The position numbers and the translations under genes were made by a program. A model generated the notes under the pieces. It was given only the letters and a program-made list of their open reading frames with translations. It had not been told where the DNA came from and ran no database searches. Below, piece after piece: positions 1 to 9,826 of a stretch of 45,820 bases of DNA (position 1 is the stretch's first letter; every line of letters starts with the position of its first letter). This stretch comes from Methyloprofundus sp. (GTDB taxonomy: Bacteria; Pseudomonadota; Gammaproteobacteria; Methylococcales; Methylomonadaceae): assembly GCA_014859465.1 (NCBI GenBank), contig JACUUF010000018.1, forward strand, positions 1 through 45,820, written 5' to 3'.

Positions 1-26
1 CGAATTTGGACTCAATATTTACACAT

Positions 27-49
27 GATTACAGATTTAACCCACTACC
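27..49 (-). repeat. Putative IS terminal inverted repeat (left window edge)
   Basis: Read on the minus strand, this segment starts GGTAGTGGGT and continues leftward out of the window. It matches the sequence at 45773-45795 at about 21 of 23 positions. The outer end abuts the broken gcvP reading frame, and the element body would lie to the left. No transposase is visible, so the IS family cannot be named. Confidence 0.6.
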
Positions 50-2633
50 CAATCATTAACGTATCTGGCACAGGGAACGAGACCGTTGGCGCATGAAAAC
101 CATAATCAATTAAACGCTTAGCAATATCATCCACACTAATATTGCAGGTCTTTTTAAAGGCTCGGCAATCAATAATACACTCATGAGCCACATAGCCATT
201 TTTACCGCTATACAAAATAGGATAATGAGGCGCCAAGCGCTGAGCAATGTAATTGGCATTTAAAATCGCATGCAAAGTGGCTTTTTTCAAACCAACCGCA
301 CCCATCATAGCAATATAAGCCCATGAAATCGTCAGAATACTGGCCGAACCCCACGGCGCTGCCGATACCGTGCCCACTGTGCCGTGCTCAGTTTTATGTG
401 GGTTTACCCCTTGCACCACCGGATGATCAGGCAGATAAGCCGCCAAATGATTTACCACACCAATCGGCCCCACACCTGGCCCGCCACCCCCATGAGGAAT
501 ACAAAAAGTCTTATGCAAATTCAAATGCGCGACATCCGCACCGATTTTTCCTGGCCGACTTAAACCCACTAGCGCATTAAAATTAGCGCCATCTAAATAC
601 ACCTGCCCACCATACTGATGAATAATGCCACAAATCTCTCGAAATGACGCTTCAAATACCCCATGCGTAGAAGGATAAGTAATCATTGCCGCCAGCGTAT
701 CCTGATATTGCAGCGCTTTTTGCTGTAAATCTTCTACGCTGACATTGCCATTTGCGTCACACGCCAAAACCACGACCTGCAAGCCAGCCATAACAGCACT
801 TGCCGGATTAGTGCCATGCGCGGACTCTGGAATCAAACAAATATTACGCTGCGCTTGGCCACGCACTTGATGATATTTGCGAATCACTAATAGCCCAGTA
901 TACTCGCCTTGTGAGCCGGCATTAGGCTGAAAAGAAAAGGCATCAAAGCCGGTCAAGTCACAAAGCATAGCCTCCAACTCTTCAAATAATTGCTGATAAC
1001 CTAGCGTTTGGTAAAGCGGCACAAAAGGGTGCAAACCATTAAACTCAGGCGCGGAAATCGCCTGCATTTCAGTGGCCGCATTTAGTTTCATAGTACAAGA
1101 ACCGAGCGGAATCATGCTGCGATCCAAAGCAATATCCTTTCTGGCCAGTTTACGCATATAGCGCATCATTTCTGTTTCAGAATGATATTTATGAAATACC
1201 GGATGCTGCAAAATAGCATCTTGGCGTAATAAAACATCAGGAATACACTCAACAACCACCTTATCCAAGGCATTAATATCCGGCTGATCATCTGTAGCCG
1301 TAGAAAAAATACGCCAAACCGCCCGAATCAAATCTCGATTCGTGGTTTCATCCAGCGAAATACCAATATGATCAGCATCAAGAATGCGCAAATTAATCTC
1401 CGCTTCTTGCGCTTTACTGGCAATACGCTTCGCCTTTCCCGGTGTATAAACGACAAAAGTATCAAAATACTGCTGAGTAACAATGTTATAGCCAATTTGC
1501 TCTATACCTTTAGCCAATATTTGCGCATAGCGATGCACCCGGCTAGCCATTAAACGCAAGTCTTTCGGGCCATGATAAATCGCATAAAAACTGGCAATAA
1601 CAGCCAATAAAACCTGCGCTGTACAAATATTACTGGTCGCTTTATCGCGGCGAATATGTTGTTCACGTGTTTGCAATGCCATACGTAAAGCAAGCTGCCC
1701 ATGAGCATCTTGAGAAACCCCAATAATGCGCCCAGGCATAGCGCGCTTATAAACCTCTTTAGTGGCGAAAAATGCAGCATGCGGTCCACCATAACCCATA
1801 GGCACACCAAAGCGTTGCGCACTGCCGACGACAATATCTACATCATAAACCGCAGGCGGTTTGAGTAAAACCAAACTCAGCAAATCAGCCGCGACAGTTA
1901 CCAAGGCCGATTTGCTATGGGCAAGAGCAACAACATCCGTTAAATCATTAATTTCACCAGTAGTCGTCGGATATTGCACCAGCACGGAAAAAAACTCATA
2001 TTGCGCTAATTGCTGAAACGCATTGCCGACAACAACTTCAAAGCCCAAGGATTCAGCGCGTGTTTGCATAACCGCAATGGTTTGTGGATGGCATCCTTGG
2101 TCAATAAATACGCAATTTGATGTACTTTTTGCTAAACGCTTAGCCATGGCCATCGCTTCAGCAGCAGCGGTTGCTTCATCGAGTAAAGAGGCATTAGCGA
2201 TTTCCATCCCCGTTAAATCCGTAATCATTTGCTGAAAATTAAGCAATGCCTCTAATCGTCCTTGACTGACTTCTGCCTGATAAGGCGTATAAGCCGTGTA
2301 CCAGCTAGGATTTTCCAAGACATTCCGCTTAATCACTGCGGGCATCACGGTATCGTAATAGCCCATGCCAATTAATGAAGTAAACACTTTATTGCGGCTG
2401 CGCATTTTACGCAAATACTTAATAACCGCGCGTTCACGCATGGTATCGGTCAGCTTTAAGGGTTCTTCATTAAGAATATTACTCGGAATCGCTAGTCCGA
2501 TTAAATCCTCCAACGCATGCAAACCCAACTCAGCCAGCATCGCCGCAGTTTGCTCTGGGTTGCAACCAATATGGCGCTGAATAAAATTACCACGCATTTC
2601 TAATGTATCTAAGCCAGGACGAGAGTCAGCCAT
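45..2633 (-). CDS. gcvP: Glycine dehydrogenase (decarboxylating), P-protein, 3'-truncated
   Basis: This is the PLP-dependent P-protein of the glycine cleavage system. It decarboxylates glycine and passes the aminomethyl group to lipoylated H-protein. The PLP lysine lies in HLNLHKTFC at residue 708, followed by a glycine-rich loop. Numbering agrees with the E. coli enzyme of about 957 residues, so the protein is full length at the N-terminus. It stops at residue 862, directly after the conserved TLMI, where family members continue with E-P-T-E-S-E. The stop codon lies inside the IS-like end at 27-49, so about 95 C-terminal residues are lost by insertion and activity is doubtful. The gene starts 2 bp after the gcvT stop with an AGGGG ribosome site, so the two are co-transcribed. 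gcvH is not adjacent. Confidence 0.93.
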   Translation of the reverse strand: MADSRPGLDTLEMRGNFIQRHIGCNPEQTAAMLAELGLHALEDLIGLAIPSNILNEEPLKLTDTMRERAVIKYLRKMRSRNKVFTSLIGMGYYDTVMPAVIKRNVLENPSWYTAYTPYQAEVSQGRLEALLNFQQMITDLTGMEIANASLLDEATAAAEAMAMAKRLAKSTSNCVFIDQGCHPQTIAVMQTRAESLGFEVVVGNAFQQLAQYEFFSVLVQYPTTTGEINDLTDVVALAHSKSALVTVAADLLSLVLLKPPAVYDVDIVVGSAQRFGVPMGYGGPHAAFFATKEVYKRAMPGRIIGVSQDAHGQLALRMALQTREQHIRRDKATSNICTAQVLLAVIASFYAIYHGPKDLRLMASRVHRYAQILAKGIEQIGYNIVTQQYFDTFVVYTPGKAKRIASKAQEAEINLRILDADHIGISLDETTNRDLIRAVWRIFSTATDDQPDINALDKVVVECIPDVLLRQDAILQHPVFHKYHSETEMMRYMRKLARKDIALDRSMIPLGSCTMKLNAATEMQAISAPEFNGLHPFVPLYQTLGYQQLFEELEAMLCDLTGFDAFSFQPNAGSQGEYTGLLVIRKYHQVRGQAQRNICLIPESAHGTNPASAVMAGLQVVVLACDANGNVSVEDLQQKALQYQDTLAAMITYPSTHGVFEASFREICGIIHQYGGQVYLDGANFNALVGLSRPGKIGADVAHLNLHKTFCIPHGGGGPGVGPIGVVNHLAAYLPDHPVVQGVNPHKTEHGTVGTVSAAPWGSASILTISWAYIAMMGAVGLKKATLHAILNANYIAQRLAPHYPILYSGKNGYVAHECIIDCRAFKKTCNISVDDIAKRLIDYGFHAPTVSFPVPDTLMIG

Positions 2634-2635
2634 AA

Positions 2636-3715
2636 TTAGCCCCTATAATATTGATGTGCCACAAAAGGAAGTGAGGTCACTTGTAGTACGATTTTCTTAT
2701 CCCTGATTTGTGCGTAGAGTGTTTTATCCAAACACGGCGCATCGATTAAAGCCAAGGCAATGGGTTGATTCAAGCTAGGAGAAAAACTACCGCTAGTAAT
2801 AGTGCCGACTAAAACATCATTTCCTGTATAGACCTGACCATGATCTCGGACAGGAATTTTCCCCTCAACCAATAAGCCAACTCGCTTGCGCGCTGCGCCT
2901 TGTTGTAATTGCTGACCAATGACATCAGCACCAGGAAAGCCTGTTTTATTTTTATCAATCAGCCAACTCAAGCCCGCTTCCACAGGACTAATAGCCTCAT
3001 TAAGCTCCTGTCCATAAAGACTCAATCCTGCTTCCAAGCGCAAGGTGTCTCTAGCGCCCAGACCTATGGGCTGTACTTGCGCAAAAGATAAAATCAACTC
3101 GGCTAATAATTGTGCATACTGCTTTGCAATAGAAATTTCAAAGCCATCCTCGCCCGTGTAACCGCTACGACTGATCATACATTGCATGCCATTAATATCC
3201 GTTTGCAGCACTTGCATAAAGCTTAGATCACAAGCCTGTACAGACAGCTCAGCCATTACCTCTTTTGCGCTAGGACCTTGCAGTGCCAATAAAGCGTGCT
3301 CTGATAATATCTGAAAATGGCACTGTAAATTACGTTGCAAATAAGTGAGGACTTTTTCCTTACAAGCCGCGTTAAAGACCAGCATAAAACTATCATCTAA
3401 ACGACTAATGATAAGGTCATCAATAATGCCGCCAGCAGGATTCGTTAAAACAGTATAACGTTGCTCTCCTGTGGACAAATTTATAATATCACTCGGCACC
3501 AGTTTATCGAGTTGCGCAACAATATTATCACCGCTCACTAGGCATTGTCCCATATGAGAAATATCAAATAAACCAGCGAGAGAACGGCAATGTAAATGCT
3601 CTTTAATAATCCCCGCAGGGTATTGAATGGGCATGTGATAGCCCGCGAAAGACACCATCTTGGCATTGAGCGCGAGATGAAGATCGTATAAAGGTGTGCG
3701 TTTAAGATCAGACAT
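2636..3715 (-). CDS. gcvT: Aminomethyltransferase, glycine cleavage T-protein
   Basis: T-protein releases ammonia from the aminomethyl-H-protein intermediate and transfers the one-carbon unit to tetrahydrofolate. The 359-residue length fits the family (E. coli 364). Typical motifs are seen: [10 protein letters not shown] near residue 48, [13 protein letters not shown] in the middle and [13 protein letters not shown] near 220, followed by the barrel-like C-terminal domain. It lies 2 bp upstream of gcvP and they form one transcript. Only about 60 bp separate its start from the dbpA terminator, too little for a tandem glycine riboswitch, and none is recognisable. With gcvP interrupted downstream, the protein may lack its working partner unless another gcvP exists. 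Confidence 0.95.
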   Translation of the reverse strand: MSDLKRTPLYDLHLALNAKMVSFAGYHMPIQYPAGIIKEHLHCRSLAGLFDISHMGQCLVSGDNIVAQLDKLVPSDIINLSTGEQRYTVLTNPAGGIIDDLIISRLDDSFMLVFNAACKEKVLTYLQRNLQCHFQILSEHALLALQGPSAKEVMAELSVQACDLSFMQVLQTDINGMQCMISRSGYTGEDGFEISIAKQYAQLLAELILSFAQVQPIGLGARDTLRLEAGLSLYGQELNEAISPVEAGLSWLIDKNKTGFPGADVIGQQLQQGAARKRVGLLVEGKIPVRDHGQVYTGNDVLVGTITSGSFSPSLNQPIALALIDAPCLDKTLYAQIRDKKIVLQVTSLPFVAHQYYRG

Positions 3716-3777
3716 AGACTTGTACTAGGTTGGTTAGTAACGGCTATAGTTTAATCTTATTTACAAGTAAATAACAA

Positions 3778-3817
3778 ACAAGGCAGAGCCCACATGCGTA
3801 TGCGGCTTCTGCCTTGT
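3778..3817 (-). terminator. Rho-independent terminator of dbpA
   Basis: The 10-bp arms ACAAGGCAGA (3778-3787) and TCTGCCTTGT (3808-3817) are perfect, with an added GCC/GGC extension. On the minus strand the stem is followed by a T-rich tract. It sits just after the dbpA stop codon and before gcvT. Confidence 0.8.
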
Positions 3818-3840
3818 TGTTACAAAGGTAATCTAAAAAA

Positions 3841-5229
3841 CTAATCGCGAATCAAGCGAATCCGAAATGAACGCCCTTTTAACTGGCCTTGGCCTAATTT
3901 TTTCAGTGCGACTTGCGTAACCTCACGCTTCACTGCGACATAAGCCCAGTTATCAAAAACATTGATTTTACCCACTTGATTACCCGCAATACCGTTATCG
4001 CCAGTTAATGCGCCCAAAATATCACCAGGACGCACTTTTTGCTTTTTGCCACCTTCAATTTGTAACGTTGCCATTTCTGGCTCAAACACTGGCTTATCTA
4101 AAAAATTAATCGAGGGTAAAGGCTCTCCTTCTATTGCTCGATCTAAATAATTACCTAAAGTAATGACTTTATGACTTTCTTTATCGCTAATTAGAGAACA
4201 AGCAATGCCTTTACTGCCCGCCCTTCCTGTACGGCCAATACGGTGTAGATGTATTTCAGGGTCACGCGCAATATGATAATTAATCACCGCATCCAAAGAA
4301 TCAATATCTAAACCACGCGCTGCCACATCAGTGGCAACTAAGATAGAGACACTTTTATTAGAAAATCTGACTAGCGTTTGATCTCGGTCTTTTTGATCCA
4401 AATCACCATGTAAAGCCAGCACACTAAAACCAAAATCATGTAATTCATTAGCCACTTCCTGCGCTTCTTTCTTAGTATTACAAAAGATAACGGTCGATTC
4501 TGGTCGGTGCATTAACAGCAATAAGCGCAGTGCGGTGACGCGTTGCTCATTATCATCAACCTTGTAAAAATGCTGTTTAATACTCAGCTCATCGTGTTTA
4601 AACTCCACTTTCACCATCACTGGTTTAAGCATAATACGCTGTGCAATCGCCTTTATTTCTTCTGGAAACGTAGCACTAAATAATAGCGTTTGACGTTGCT
4701 TAGGCATTAAGTCGGCAATCTCTTCAACCGCTTCCTGAAAGCCCATTTCCAGCATACGATCCGCCTCATCCAAAACAAAAGTATTCAGCTCATCAAGATG
4801 CAAAGTCCCTTTACGTAAATGCTCATCAACCCGCCCTGGCGTACCAACGATTATATGCGCACCATGTTCGAGTGAACCCACTTGCGGACCAAATGGCACA
4901 CCACCACATAAGGTTAATACTTTAATATTATGAATGCCACGCGCTAATCGTCGAATCTCTGTTGCCACCTGATCCGCGAGTTCTCGGGTCGGGCAAAGCA
5001 CCAAAGTTTGTACGCGAAAACGTTTAACATTCAGGTTCTCCAATAAACCCAGACCGAATGCCGCCGTTTTTCCTGAGCCGGTTTTTCCTTGGGCAATCAC
5101 ATCGATACCTGCCAAAATATGCGGTAAACTTTGCGCTTGGATAGGGGTCATCGTCTCATAACCCAAGGTTGACAAATTGGTGAGTAAATCGGGATTTAAT
5201 TTAAGTGTTGAAAAAGGGCTTTGGCTCAA
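3841..5229 (-). CDS. dbpA: ATP-dependent RNA helicase DbpA (23S rRNA-specific)
   Basis: DEAD-box RNA helicase that acts in assembly of the large ribosomal subunit. The motifs appear in order: Q-motif (TPIQAQSLP), GKTGSGKTAA, PTRELA, TPGR, DEAD, SAT and HRIGRTGR. The C-terminal domain keeps the DbpA signature (GGKKQKVRPGDILGALTG and a final FRIRLIRD), the RRM-like fold that binds hairpin 92 of 23S rRNA. This separates it from the RhlE-like helicases elsewhere in the window. At 462 residues it matches E. coli DbpA (457). The start is TTG with AGGAA about 7 bp upstream; no ATG fits better. It is transcribed divergently from the oxidoreductase gene and ends in its own terminator. Confidence 0.95.
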   Translation of the reverse strand: MSQSPFSTLKLNPDLLTNLSTLGYETMTPIQAQSLPHILAGIDVIAQGKTGSGKTAAFGLGLLENLNVKRFRVQTLVLCPTRELADQVATEIRRLARGIHNIKVLTLCGGVPFGPQVGSLEHGAHIIVGTPGRVDEHLRKGTLHLDELNTFVLDEADRMLEMGFQEAVEEIADLMPKQRQTLLFSATFPEEIKAIAQRIMLKPVMVKVEFKHDELSIKQHFYKVDDNEQRVTALRLLLLMHRPESTVIFCNTKKEAQEVANELHDFGFSVLALHGDLDQKDRDQTLVRFSNKSVSILVATDVAARGLDIDSLDAVINYHIARDPEIHLHRIGRTGRAGSKGIACSLISDKESHKVITLGNYLDRAIEGEPLPSINFLDKPVFEPEMATLQIEGGKKQKVRPGDILGALTGDNGIAGNQVGKINVFDNWAYVAVKREVTQVALKKLGQGQLKGRSFRIRLIRD

Positions 5230-5402
5230 AACGACGTTCCTATATGAGTGCTGAAAATATGTAAGCTGTATGACTATACTTGCAAAGCAATGACTTCAAT
5301 CAATACATAATCACTATTATCCTATTTTTCAGGCGGATTTATTTGATAAGTTACTATTAACCCATAAACTAGACTGACTTGCTTACTATTAATATTGCAC
5401 TG

Positions 5403-6377
5403 ATGAAAAATATGCTGGCTATAGATACCATCAATACCGCACTCCATAGTGTCACCCGACCGATACCTTCCCCTAAGGCTGGCGAAGTATTAATCAAAAT
5501 TCATGCGGCCGGCGTCAATCGACCTGATATTATGCAACGGCAAGGACTTTATCCGCCGCCCGAAGGAACTTCGGCTATTTTAGGTTTAGAAGTGGCTGGC
5601 GTTATTGTTGATTTGGGCGATACCTCATCGCATTTAAATATCGGCGATAAAGTCTGCGCTTTGGTCACGGGTGGAGGCTATGCCGAATATTGTACGGCTG
5701 CCAGACAACTATGTTTACCTATCCCAACAGGGTTAAGCTTTATTCAAGCCGCCGCGTTGCCCGAAACCTATTTCACCGTCTGGAGTAATCTTTTTGATCG
5801 CGCCCAACTAAAAGCCAAGGAAACCGTGTTAATCCATGGCGGTAGTAGCGGCATTGGCACTACCGCCATACAACTTGCAAAAACTTTTGGTGCTCAGGTG
5901 ATTATTACAGCGGGTAGCAATGAGAAATGTCAGTTCTGCACAGAACTAGGCGCTGATTTAGCAATCAATTACCGCTCACAAGATTTTGTTCAAGCAGTCA
6001 AGGACTATACTAATGGCAACGGTGTGAATGTCATTTTAGATATGCTTGGCGGTGATTATTTGCCACACAATATAAAATGCCTAGACTATGACGGTCGCTT
6101 GGTTCATATAGCCTTACAAAAGGGTATCAAAGCAGACATTAGTCTCTTACCCATAATGCTTAAGCGCTTAAGCATTACAGGCTCGACTTTACGTGCTCGT
6201 AACACCGAATTTAAAGCCGCCATCGCCCAACAATTACAAAAAAATGTCTGGCCTTTATTGGCAACGGGGCAAATAAAACCTATCATTCAGCAAACCTTTC
6301 CACTAGCAGCAGCCGAACAAGCACACGCATTAATGGAATCCAGCCAACATATCGGCAAAATCATTTTAACGGTCTAA
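5403..6377 (+). CDS. NAD(P)H:quinone oxidoreductase, PIG3/QOR-type
   Basis: Zinc-independent medium-chain dehydrogenase/reductase of the quinone oxidoreductase family, expected to reduce quinones with NADPH in the cytoplasm. The N-terminal half carries AGEVLIKIHAAGVNRPD and the PPPEG loop typical of PIG3-like members. The Rossmann motif is VLIHGGSSGIGTTAIQLAK in mid-protein. No structural-zinc cysteine cluster is seen. I chose ATG 5403 (324 residues) over the upstream in-frame TTG at 5379, because the family begins close to this point; neither has a strong ribosome site. The sulfurtransferase gene starts 2 bp after the stop, so the two are probably co-transcribed. The physiological substrate cannot be read from the sequence. 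Confidence 0.85.
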   Translation: MKNMLAIDTINTALHSVTRPIPSPKAGEVLIKIHAAGVNRPDIMQRQGLYPPPEGTSAILGLEVAGVIVDLGDTSSHLNIGDKVCALVTGGGYAEYCTAARQLCLPIPTGLSFIQAAALPETYFTVWSNLFDRAQLKAKETVLIHGGSSGIGTTAIQLAKTFGAQVIITAGSNEKCQFCTELGADLAINYRSQDFVQAVKDYTNGNGVNVILDMLGGDYLPHNIKCLDYDGRLVHIALQKGIKADISLLPIMLKRLSITGSTLRARNTEFKAAIAQQLQKNVWPLLATGQIKPIIQQTFPLAAAEQAHALMESSQHIGKIILTV

Positions 6378-6379
6378 CT

Positions 6380-7231
6380 ATGTCATTTACTACGCTCATC
6401 TCTCCCGAAGATTTAGTTAATAATCTTCATCAAAGTAACTGGTTTATTTTTGATGCACGCTTTAATTTAGCCGATACTCAAGCCGGAGCAACGGCCTATC
6501 GTCACGGTCATATTGCTAATGCCCGATACGCTCATTTAGATCGCGACCTATCCTCTGTTATTACCTCATTCACTGGCCGCCACCCTTTACCTGACCTCAA
6601 TACATTGATACATAAATTAGGTGCATGGGGCGTTAGCAATAGTAGCCAAATTGTTATTTATGATGATGCTAGTGGAGCCATTGCGGGGCGTTTCTGGTGG
6701 TTATTGCGTTATTTAGGTCATGAAAACGTGGCCGTTTTAGATGGCGGCTTAGCTTGTTGGCAAAAACAAGGGCGGCCAATAACGACCCACCTAGCTAAAC
6801 CAACGCCAACTAGCTATCGCCCGAATATAAACGGCGCAATGTTAGTCAATGCTCAAACACTAGAACAAGCATTAGCAAAAAATAGCATTAAATTAATTGA
6901 TGCCCGTGCTGCCGAACGCTTTCAAGGTAAAGTCGAACCTTTAGATCCTGTTGCCGGACATATTCCCAAAGCGCTAAACCGACCTTTTTCATTAAATTTA
7001 GACGCTCAAGGGCGGTTTTTGCCAGCGGCTGAATTACAACAACAATTTCGCGCATTAATAGGCACGACACCGGCAACACAAGTCATACATATGTGTGGTT
7101 CAGGCGTCACCGCTTGTCATAACTTATTGGCTATGGAAATAGCCGGATTAACAGGCTCTAAACTCTATGCCGGCTCATGGAGCGAATGGATACGCAATAA
7201 AAACCGCGCCATTGCCAGCGACCACAACTAA
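6380..7231 (+). CDS. sseA: 3-mercaptopyruvate sulfurtransferase (rhodanese family)
   Basis: Two-domain rhodanese fold protein of 283 residues (E. coli SseA 281). The active-site loop is CGSGVTA with the catalytic cysteine at residue 239. This loop is the mercaptopyruvate sulfurtransferase form; thiosulfate sulfurtransferases usually have CRxGx. The inactive N-terminal domain carries DARFNLAD and ends near residue 140, and the catalytic domain begins with KLIDARAAERF. The enzyme moves sulfur from 3-mercaptopyruvate to cyanide, thiols or thioredoxin. It follows the oxidoreductase gene by 2 bp in an apparent two-gene operon. Whether the two functions are linked is not evident. Confidence 0.88.
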   Translation: MSFTTLISPEDLVNNLHQSNWFIFDARFNLADTQAGATAYRHGHIANARYAHLDRDLSSVITSFTGRHPLPDLNTLIHKLGAWGVSNSSQIVIYDDASGAIAGRFWWLLRYLGHENVAVLDGGLACWQKQGRPITTHLAKPTPTSYRPNINGAMLVNAQTLEQALAKNSIKLIDARAAERFQGKVEPLDPVAGHIPKALNRPFSLNLDAQGRFLPAAELQQQFRALIGTTPATQVIHMCGSGVTACHNLLAMEIAGLTGSKLYAGSWSEWIRNKNRAIASDHN

Positions 7232-7569
7232 ACACATCAAGCCTCCTAAAGCCACTATCAAACATAAGCCAGCATTTTTGGTTGCGGACAGCGATAACCG
7301 CCTGTAGGAGCGGCTTCTAGCCGCGAAAAGCAGTGCTACATGATTTTTCGCAGCTAGAAGCCGCTCCTACGCAAAGACGATTAACCCTCTCCCGCAAATA
7401 AAGAGCCTGTGAATATTTACAGCAAATGTAGCAATTTATTTCATACCCACCCTTAACATCCTGTAGACTAGCCATCGGCACCAAGAAAGTGAACAATCAT
7501 CATGCCCGCTTTTCGGACATCATTGCCCTCCTATCGCCAAAAGTAATCCCAATTTAAAAGAGAAAATCT
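7232..7569. other. Intergenic region sseA-rhlE
   Basis: A 338-bp gap without a credible gene. It holds the REP-like palindrome at 7305-7369 and about 200 bp of AT-rich DNA that should contain the rhlE promoter and leader. No riboswitch or leader peptide was recognised. Confidence 0.6.
7305..7369. repeat. REP-like inverted pair
   Basis: The arm TAGGAGCGGCTTCTAGC, extended by GCGAAAA (7305-7329), is mirrored by TTTTCGC plus GCTAGAAGCCGCTCCTA (7345-7369), so a long hairpin can form. The GGAGCGGCTT/AGCCGC core resembles intergenic REP elements common in gammaproteobacteria. Related palindromes occur at 34878-34936 and 41964-42016. Confidence 0.75.
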
Positions 7570-8874
7570 ATGAGTTTTGCCTCCCTAGGCCTATCCCCCC
7601 CTATTCTTGAAGCGGTAATCGCACAAGGTTATGACACACCCACCCCTATACAAACCCAAGCCATTCCAGCTATTCTCGAAGGTAGAGATGTTATGGCAGC
7701 CGCGCAAACCGGCACGGGAAAAACAGCGGGGTTTACATTACCTTTATTAGAACTACTCTCTAAAGGTCAGCGCGCGCCAGCAAATCAAGTACGCTGCTTA
7801 GTTTTAACACCAACGCGCGAACTAGCGGCTCAAGTTGAAGAAAGCATCACCAACTATGGTAAAAATTTACCCCTAAAGTCTACCGTTGTTTTTGGTGGCG
7901 TAAAAATCAATCCACAAATGATGCGTCTACGTCAAGGCGTGGATATTCTAGTGGCAACGCCTGGGCGACTATTAGATTTATACAACCAAAATGCCGTTAA
8001 ATTTTCACAGCTAGAAATTCTAGTTTTAGATGAAGCTGATCGCATGCTAGATATGGGCTTTATCAACGATATTCGTAAAATATTAGCCTTATTACCTAAA
8101 AAACGACAGAACCTACTATTCTCCGCCACTTTCTCAGATGAGATCCGTCAGCTAGCCAAAGGCATCGTGGATAATCCTGTAGAAATGTCGGTTAGCCCAC
8201 GCAACACCACAGCGGAAACGGTAAAACAATGGATTTGTCCGGTTGATAAAAAACAAAAAGCCCCCTTACTGACAAAATTAATCAATGAAAATAACTGGCA
8301 ACAAGCGCTGGTATTCACTCGTACTAAGCGCGGCGCCAACCAACTCGCCAGCCACTTAGAAACAGAAGGCATTCAATCAGCAGCCATTCATGGCAATAAA
8401 AGCCAAGGCGCACGCACCAGAGCCTTAGCTGATTTTAAAGCTGGCACAATACGCATTTTAGTCGCGACCGATATTGCTGCGCGCGGACTGGATATTGATC
8501 AACTCCCCCAAGTGGTTAATTTTGACTTACCCAATGTTCCAGAAGATTATGTACATCGCATCGGTCGTACCGGTCGTGCTGGCGCATCGGGGCAAGCGGT
8601 ATCATTAGTTAGCGCCGATGAATTTGAGCAATTATCTGATATTGAACGTCTCATTCAGCAGTTACTGACACGTGAGATTATTGAAGGCTTTGATCCTGTA
8701 CATAGCTTACCCGAATCACGCTTAGATACGCGCCCATTCAAAGCTAAAAAACCAAAAAAACCAAAAGTGGAACACCGCGATGGACAGCGCTCAGGGACCA
8801 ACAAACAAGGCAATAGTCCTAGCAGCCGAAATCGTTCACGTTCACGCTCGCGTAGCGCAGCGCCTGCTAAGTAA
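7570..8874 (+). CDS. rhlE: DEAD-box RNA helicase, RhlE-like
   Basis: ATP-dependent RNA helicase of the RhlE group, involved in ribosome assembly and RNA turnover, often more needed in the cold. Motifs in order: [11 protein letters not shown] (Q-motif), [33 protein letters not shown] and HRIGRTGR. The core ends near residue 375. It is followed by a basic, low-complexity tail with repeated arginine-serine pairs, expected to bind RNA non-specifically and unlike the folded RRM of DbpA. The N-terminus MSFASLGLS is typical. The leader is long and the gene ends in a clear terminator. A paralogue lies at 40641-41918; which one is the true RhlE orthologue needs a tree. Confidence 0.92.
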   Translation: MSFASLGLSPPILEAVIAQGYDTPTPIQTQAIPAILEGRDVMAAAQTGTGKTAGFTLPLLELLSKGQRAPANQVRCLVLTPTRELAAQVEESITNYGKNLPLKSTVVFGGVKINPQMMRLRQGVDILVATPGRLLDLYNQNAVKFSQLEILVLDEADRMLDMGFINDIRKILALLPKKRQNLLFSATFSDEIRQLAKGIVDNPVEMSVSPRNTTAETVKQWICPVDKKQKAPLLTKLINENNWQQALVFTRTKRGANQLASHLETEGIQSAAIHGNKSQGARTRALADFKAGTIRILVATDIAARGLDIDQLPQVVNFDLPNVPEDYVHRIGRTGRAGASGQAVSLVSADEFEQLSDIERLIQQLLTREIIEGFDPVHSLPESRLDTRPFKAKKPKKPKVEHRDGQRSGTNKQGNSPSSRNRSRSRSRSAAPAK

Positions 8875-8882
8875 AAAACATC

Positions 8883-8908
8883 AAGTGCTGGCTCGTTCAG
8901 CACTTTTT
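8883..8908 (+). terminator. Rho-independent terminator of rhlE
   Basis: Stem AAGTGCTG (8883-8890) pairs perfectly with CAGCACTT (8898-8905) around a 7-nt loop, and the second arm runs into a T tract. It begins about 9 bp after the rhlE stop. Confidence 0.85.
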
Positions 8909-8936
8909 GCAAGCCATAAAAAACGCCCACCTCTAT

Positions 8937-8984
8937 TTAATCAATCTTCCTTACTGGTTTAAACCAGCAAGGAAGATTGATTAA
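8937..8984. repeat. 48-bp near-perfect palindrome
   Basis: The two 24-bp halves meet between 8960 and 8961 at GGTTT|AAACC and pair at 23 of 24 positions; only 8953/8968 is mismatched. There is no loop, so it is cruciform-like. It follows the rhlE terminator and has no coding role. It may be a back-up terminator, a protein-binding site or a miniature repeat. Confidence 0.8.
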
Positions 8985-9260
8985 GAATAAATATCCACGC
9001 CTATAAATAGTTTTAGCTATTGCGATACTCTAAAACCATCCAAGGGCCTAGCTTTAGCGCGTTTTTAACTACAATCACTACTATTAATTTTATACAGCTG
9101 GACAAATAAATCACAAAAATAAAATAAGCTTTCGTAGCCCGCATGCAACACAGTGGAATACGGAAATCAGACAGCAAACCTCCTCTATTGCGCAAGCTTC
9201 ATACAGGTTACATTTCAGGGAATTATTAAAGCCCCATTCCTTAGAGAAATTTGAGGCATA
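8985..9260. other. Intergenic stretch with a degenerate repeat fragment
   Basis: No convincing gene is present. A short open frame on the minus strand (9013-9195) has no family resemblance. The segment at about 9133-9163 (CGTAGCCCGCATGCAAC and onward) resembles a decayed copy of the 'AGCCCGGATG... GGAATCCGG' type of intergenic repeat found in many proteobacteria. Confidence 0.4.
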
Positions 9261-9288
9261 AAAAAAGGTTTACATTTGCATGTAAACC
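9261..9288 (-). terminator. Rho-independent terminator of the tRNA-Pro gene
   Basis: Stem GGTTTACAT (9267-9275) and ATGTAAACC (9280-9288) with a 4-nt loop. On the minus strand it is followed by a run of T residues (A 9261-9266 on the plus strand), directly downstream of the tRNA. Confidence 0.85.
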
Positions 9289-9299
9289 CTTGATTCAAT

Positions 9300-9376
9300 T
9301 GGTCGGGACGACAGGATTTGAACCTGCGACCCCCACACCCCCAGCGTGGTGCGCTACCAAACTGCGCTACGTCCCG
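9300..9376 (-). tRNA. tRNA-Pro, anticodon GGG
   Basis: On the minus strand a 77-nt cloverleaf begins CGGGACG and ends CGTCCCG followed by A and an encoded CCA (9300-9302). The D arm has TAGCGCAGTTTGGTAGCGC and the T arm has GGTTCAAATCC. The anticodon stem CCACG/TGTGG closes a 7-nt loop CTGGGGG, giving anticodon GGG, which reads CCC and CCU proline codons. It has its own terminator. Confidence 0.95.
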
Positions 9377-9472
9377 ACGATTTGAACTTTTTAAACATGA
9401 ATGACTCATCGAGCATAACTCAACAAATCATTAAGCCCCTAAGTATAAAGCAACTAAGCGACTTTTCAATGT

Positions 9473-9826
9473 TTATTTGAGGATTTCTAAAATATCCTCT
9501 AACTCACCAATCATTTGATGAATCACTTGCTTAGTGCGGGCAGAATCGTCTTTAGCATTATCGCTTAGTAAATGTGCTCTAGCGCCACCAATGGTATAAC
9601 CTTGCTCATATAATAAAGCTCTAATTTGACGAATTAGCATAACGTCATTACGTTGGTAATAACGCCTATTACCGCGCCGCTTGACAGGCTCTAATTGTTC
9701 AAATTCTTGCTCCCAGTATCTTAATACATGAGGCTTTACCCCGCATAATTCGCTGACTTCACCTATGGCAAAATAGCGTTTTGCAGGGATTGTAGGTAAT
9801 TCGTTATTATTACTCGGTTCCAGCAT
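9473..9826 (-). CDS. MerR-family transcriptional regulator (ihfA-linked)
   Basis: Short MerR-type DNA-binding protein of 117 residues. The winged helix-turn-helix is in [24 protein letters not shown] (about residues 21-44, shown here only as a landmark region), followed by the wing RRGNRRYY and a helical dimerisation segment. There is no C-terminal effector domain and no metal-binding cysteine pattern. A MerR-like gene just downstream of ihfA is a conserved arrangement in Pseudomonas and relatives. Its start lies 17 bp inside the end of ihfA, so translation is probably coupled. Its regulatory target is unknown. Confidence 0.85.
   Translation of the reverse strand: MLEPSNNNELPTIPAKRYFAIGEVSELCGVKPHVLRYWEQEFEQLEPVKRRGNRRYYQRNDVMLIRQIRALLYEQGYTIGGARAHLLSDNAKDDSARTKQVIHQMIGELEDILEILK

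Noticed and set aside
323-580. Open frame on the plus strand opposite gcvP
   Set aside because: Antisense shadow of gcvP with no family resemblance or ribosome site; several similar frames across the window were dropped for the same reason.
3716-3777. Glycine riboswitch before gcvT
   Set aside because: The space is only about 60 bp and none of the conserved aptamer sequence is present.
7261-7373. CRISPR-like repeat
   Set aside because: A single inverted pair, not direct repeats with spacers; it fits a REP element. No CRISPR array or cas gene was seen in the window.
8655-8930. Arginine-rich open frame opposite the end of rhlE
   Set aside because: Mirror of the low-complexity Arg-Ser tail of the helicase.
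9013-9195. 60-residue open frame on the minus strand between rhlE and the tRNA
   Set aside because: It runs through a decayed intergenic repeat, lacks a ribosome site and matches no known family pattern.
9215-9409. Open frame covering the tRNA-Pro gene
   Set aside because: The sequence is fully explained by the tRNA and its terminator.
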